NCBI RefSeq assembly: GCF_004217545.1 | Contig: NZ_SHKY01000001.1 | Location: 4,402,001 to 4,466,000 of the forward strand | Reading direction: 5' to 3' | Origin: Krasilnikovia cinnamomea | GTDB taxonomy: Bacteria > Actinomycetota > Actinomycetes > Mycobacteriales > Micromonosporaceae | Length of the DNA: 64,000 bases | Shown: in pieces, positions 61,564 to 64,000 of the stretch | Layout of the letters: every line of letters starts with the position of its first letter | Numbering within the stretch: position 1 is the first letter of the stretch | Position numbers and translations under genes: made by a program | The notes under the pieces: model-generated | Seen by the model: only the letters and a program-made list of their open reading frames with translations | Database searches by the model: none | Told to the model about the DNA's origin: nothing

Positions 61564-63135
61564 CTAGGAAAACATCCAGGTGGCGAGCATCACGGGGTCC
61601 GTGGCGGGCGCGCCGAGCGCGCGGAAGACCGCGGCGACGGCCTCCGGCCGGTCCCGCAGGGCGGTCGGTCCGGACACCAGCGCGAGACCGGACCACGCGG
61701 CGTCGTCGGCGGGATCGGACTGTACGGCGGCCGCGAAGGCCCGCCGCGCCGCGGCCCCGTCCCCGCGCACGTACGCGAGATCCCCGGCCGTGGCGGCGGC
61801 GTGGCGGTCGGAGTCGGTGGGTGCGGGGGCGCGGCAGAGCCGGTGGGCCAGGTCGAGGCGGGCGCTGTTCTCCAGGGCGCGGCCCGGGGCGGGACGTGGC
61901 CGGGCGCCGGGCACGGCCGCGGGGGGCTGTCCGCGCCGCCACGCGTCGGCGAGAGCCTCGGCGGCGGCGGGCTCGACCGCGAGGTTGCGCAGCCGCCAGC
62001 GCACCCGGTGATCGGTGTTCGCCCCGGCGGCCAGCCGGGCGACGTCGGCGGGCACCGGCTCGGTCAGCCACGGGGTCACCTCGGCCCGCAGCGCGGTCAC
62101 GAACCGGGTGCCGGCCGCGGTGAGCCCGCCGGAGGTCAGCAGGTGGTCGGCCGCGTCCGCGACGGCCGCCCGCCAGCGGGCGAACTCGAAGCGCGCCAGT
62201 CGCCCGGGCTCGCCACGCCAGAACCGGGTGACCGCGAGGTAGGCGTACGCGCCGTGCAGCAGCCCGGAGGCCGGGCGCGGGTCGTCGCGCCACGGCGAGT
62301 AGCCCGGGGTGTCGGGGCCGGCGTGCAGTTCGAACAGGTAGCGCACGGCGTTGAGGACGCTGTGCTGGACCTCGTGCACCAGCCCCACGGCGAGGGCCGC
62401 CGGGTCGGGCGGGGCGGACATGGCCACGGCCCCGTACGCGTGCGCGGACGTCGCGCTGATGCCCCGGGCGGTGGGGTCCGGTTCGACCGGCACGATGCAG
62501 TCGAGGACCTCGGTGAGGACTTCGGCGGCGGCGCGGTGCCGCGTGACGAGCAGCCGCCAGGCGTCATGGAGGCAGTCCTGCCAGTGCGCGACCGCACCGT
62601 CGCGCAGGGGCGGTGTCGGGGCGAGGCCGAGCAGGGATCGCGCCGGATCGGTGTCCTCCAGCCGGACGGACAGGGTCAACCCGTCGTGCGTGGCGCGCAG
62701 CAGCCGCCCCGAGTGCGTGGGGTTCGGCGCCTTAGGGTGGCACGGGTCGGCGGCCCCGGCCGTGGCCGGTGGAGTCGAAGCTGGTGGAGCGGCGATGGGC
62801 TGGCGGGCGCGGGCGGCCAGTGCGCTGAGGCCCGCCACCCCGGCGCCGGTGGCCCCGGCGCGCAGCCGGGTCAGGCAGTCGGCGGCCCACAGACCGACCA
62901 GCGGGCGGGCGAGCAGGCGCCGGACCCCGGCGGGGTCGGCGCGTTCGGCCGCGGCCAGTTCCCGGTACGCGTCCACGGCGCCCGGGTCGGCGGCGGCGAT
63001 CGCGCGCAGCAGTAGCAGGTGCCGGCTGAACTGGGCGCGGCGCAGCCGGGCGAGGGTCGCCGGGCTCGGGCGGCCGGCGCCCAGGGCGGCGAGCGCGGCG
63101 TCGGTGAGGGTGTGCGGGGCGAGCTGAGCCGTCAT
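61564..63135 (-). CDS. HExxH-motif peptide-modification protein (putative peptide beta-hydroxylase family)
   Basis: 523 aa. The core motif is GLVHEVQHSVLNAVRYLF, with His254, Glu255 and His258 as HExxH. It is preceded by YGAVAMSAPPDPAALA and followed by conserved HGAYAYLAVTRFW. These features fit the mod_HExxH family found in RiPP clusters, for which alpha-ketoglutarate-dependent peptide beta-hydroxylation has been reported for some members (recalled, not checked). The family often occurs as the C-terminal extension of the radical SAM enzyme FxsB; here there is no radical SAM domain at all (no CxxxCxxC). The ATG lies 8 bp after the FxSxx precursor stop, so coexpression is clear. Confidence 0.82.
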   Translation of the reverse strand: MTAQLAPHTLTDAALAALGAGRPSPATLARLRRAQFSRHLLLLRAIAAADPGAVDAYRELAAAERADPAGVRRLLARPLVGLWAADCLTRLRAGATGAGVAGLSALAARARQPIAAPPASTPPATAGAADPCHPKAPNPTHSGRLLRATHDGLTLSVRLEDTDPARSLLGLAPTPPLRDGAVAHWQDCLHDAWRLLVTRHRAAAEVLTEVLDCIVPVEPDPTARGISATSAHAYGAVAMSAPPDPAALAVGLVHEVQHSVLNAVRYLFELHAGPDTPGYSPWRDDPRPASGLLHGAYAYLAVTRFWRGEPGRLARFEFARWRAAVADAADHLLTSGGLTAAGTRFVTALRAEVTPWLTEPVPADVARLAAGANTDHRVRWRLRNLAVEPAAAEALADAWRRGQPPAAVPGARPRPAPGRALENSARLDLAHRLCRAPAPTDSDRHAAATAGDLAYVRGDGAAARRAFAAAVQSDPADDAAWSGLALVSGPTALRDRPEAVAAVFRALGAPATDPVMLATWMFS

Positions 63136-63143
63136 GCGACCGG

Positions 63144-63353
63144 TCAGAGAGCGGAGTTGAAACCGGCGATCGGGTCACCGGGGCGGTCGAGGTCGGCGGT
63201 GAGGCGGTGCAGGCACTGGGCGAGGGGGGAGTCCGCTCGGTCGGGCGGGACGGCCTCGGCGAGGTCGGCGAGCGACAACCCCGAAACGTCGATCATGATG
63301 GAGTGCCACTCGACGTCCGCGTGCTGGCCCGTGCTGCCCAGATCCACGTACAC
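63144..63353 (-). CDS. FxSxx-COOH RiPP precursor (FxsA-like)
   Basis: 69 aa ending in IAGFNSAL and a TGA: Phe65-Asn-Ser67-Ala-Leu69 is exactly F-x-S-x-x at the carboxyl end. The leader contains DVSGLSLADLAEAV and SPLAQCLHRLTADL, the pattern typical of these precursors. In known systems FxsB crosslinks the Phe ring to the third residue to form a cyclophane (triceptide class). GTG at 63353 follows GAGAGAGCG; GTG at 63314 is an alternative. First gene of an operon with the HExxH protein. Confidence 0.85.
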   Translation of the reverse strand: MYVDLGSTGQHADVEWHSIMIDVSGLSLADLAEAVPPDRADSPLAQCLHRLTADLDRPGDPIAGFNSAL

Positions 63354-63556
63354 CCGCTCTCTCGTTGTCGTCCCCGCGGCCGGTGTCGGCTTCCCGACGC
63401 CGACCGGCAACGATCGATGTGCCGCCGCTAGGTTACGGCGTCGTCGGGTCGGGTGACCCCCGGGCGGGGCCCGGGGCGGCGGGGCTGGCTAGGGTTTGCG
63501 TCGCCGTGATCTCATAGAACGCGAACGCCTCGAAAGTCGGCAACGGAGGACAAACG

Positions 63557-64000
63557 GTGCTGGGTCCACATCTCGAATCGCCGGCGGATGCCATCCGCCC
63601 GTGGGGCGAGCCGGTTTCCGGCCGCGCCGGGGCACCGACCGCCGTGGCCGACCGGGTGACGGCGCTGGCCGACCAGGTGACGACGCTGACGGCGTCGGCC
63701 GTGGGCCACGACGGCGCGATCCGGGTGACCGTCGCCGGGTCCGGGGCGGTCACGGCACTGGAGCTCGACGACCGCGTGCAGCGGCTGTCCGGCGCGGACC
63801 TGGCCGCACAGATCATGGCCACGGTCCAGCGCGCCCAGTCCGCCCTGGTGGAGCGGGTCGCGGAGGCGGTGGCGCAGACCGTGGGTGCCGACACGGAGAC
63901 CGGCCGGGTGGTGCTGGCGAGCTTCGCCCGGCGCTTCGCCGCAGCGCCGGAGTCCCTCGCCGCACCGGTGTCCGTCGGTCACCGGCCGGCGGGAGTCTTC
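63557..64000 (+). CDS. YbaB/EbfC-like protein, 3' end beyond window
   Basis: 148 codons are visible from a GTG with CGGAGGA 6 nt upstream, and the frame runs off the window. After a 30-residue variable start the sequence VADRVTALADQVTTLTASAV is a coiled-coil-like helix. It is followed by GAIRVTVAGSGAVTALELDD, the strand pattern of YbaB/EbfC nucleoid-associated proteins, and then DLAAQIMATVQRAQSALVER. Actinobacterial loci often pair such proteins with WXG100 genes. It is divergent from the FxSxx precursor across about 200 bp. Confidence 0.7.
   Translation, partial: MLGPHLESPADAIRPWGEPVSGRAGAPTAVADRVTALADQVTTLTASAVGHDGAIRVTVAGSGAVTALELDDRVQRLSGADLAAQIMATVQRAQSALVERVAEAVAQTVGADTETGRVVLASFARRFAAAPESLAAPVSVGHRPAGVF

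Overview
The window is high-GC actinobacterial DNA, most likely from a member of the Micromonosporaceae, possibly Actinoplanes-like. The evidence is the order mtrA-mtrB-lpqB-comF-hpf-secA, the prfB-ftsE-ftsX-M23 peptidase-smpB-ssrA block, frequent GTG starts, several probably leaderless genes, an FxSxx-COOH peptide locus, and a full type IV pilus locus with a FliA-like promoter. Genus-level assignment is inference.

Layout. 1-25.7 kb is conserved core: the end of a DyP peroxidase; the MtrAB-LpqB envelope signalling operon; a ComF-like phosphoribosyltransferase; ribosome hibernation factor; two double-domain GNAT acetyltransferases; SecA; small regulators; proline catabolism (pruA); release factor 2; FtsEX with a probable M23 hydrolase partner; SmpB and tmRNA; MTA phosphorylase; a YqgE protein; and tRNA-Ala(GGC).

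25.8-33.5 kb is accessory DNA at the tRNA-Ala gene. A decayed integrative element is bounded by two copies of the tRNA 3' end (25806-25850 and 31146-31190). Each copy is followed by the 3' end of the same tyrosine-integrase gene, which implies successive insertions followed by decay. The interval between them carries an orphan type VII secretion cargo cassette, a degenerate EAL-DICT protein and small genes. The second remnant has a GntR regulator with a nearby inverted repeat and a shortened excisionase-like HTH.

33.6-40.3 kb holds a lipoprotein, a PadR-acyltransferase fusion that faces a stand-alone PadR regulator across a nearly mirror-symmetric divergent promoter, membrane proteins, two broken genes and a low-complexity secreted protein.

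40.4-53.5 kb is a type IV pilus locus on the minus strand: PilB, PilT, PilC, major pilin, prepilin peptidase, PilM, PilN, PilO, two minor prepilins (one with Ig-like repeats) and a ricin-lectin-like minor pilin. A GntR regulator of opposite strand splits it.

53.7-64 kb has a membrane protein, an AraC/GlxA regulator divergent from an MFS transporter, an NB-ARC/TPR protein with degenerate nucleotide-binding motifs, a GGDEF-EAL protein, an HExxH peptide-modification-type protein directly behind an FxSxx-COOH RiPP precursor, and the start of a YbaB-like protein. No radical SAM maturase is visible, so the FxSxx peptide with only the HExxH enzyme is one of the two most unusual arrangements here. 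The PadR-acyltransferase pair is the other.
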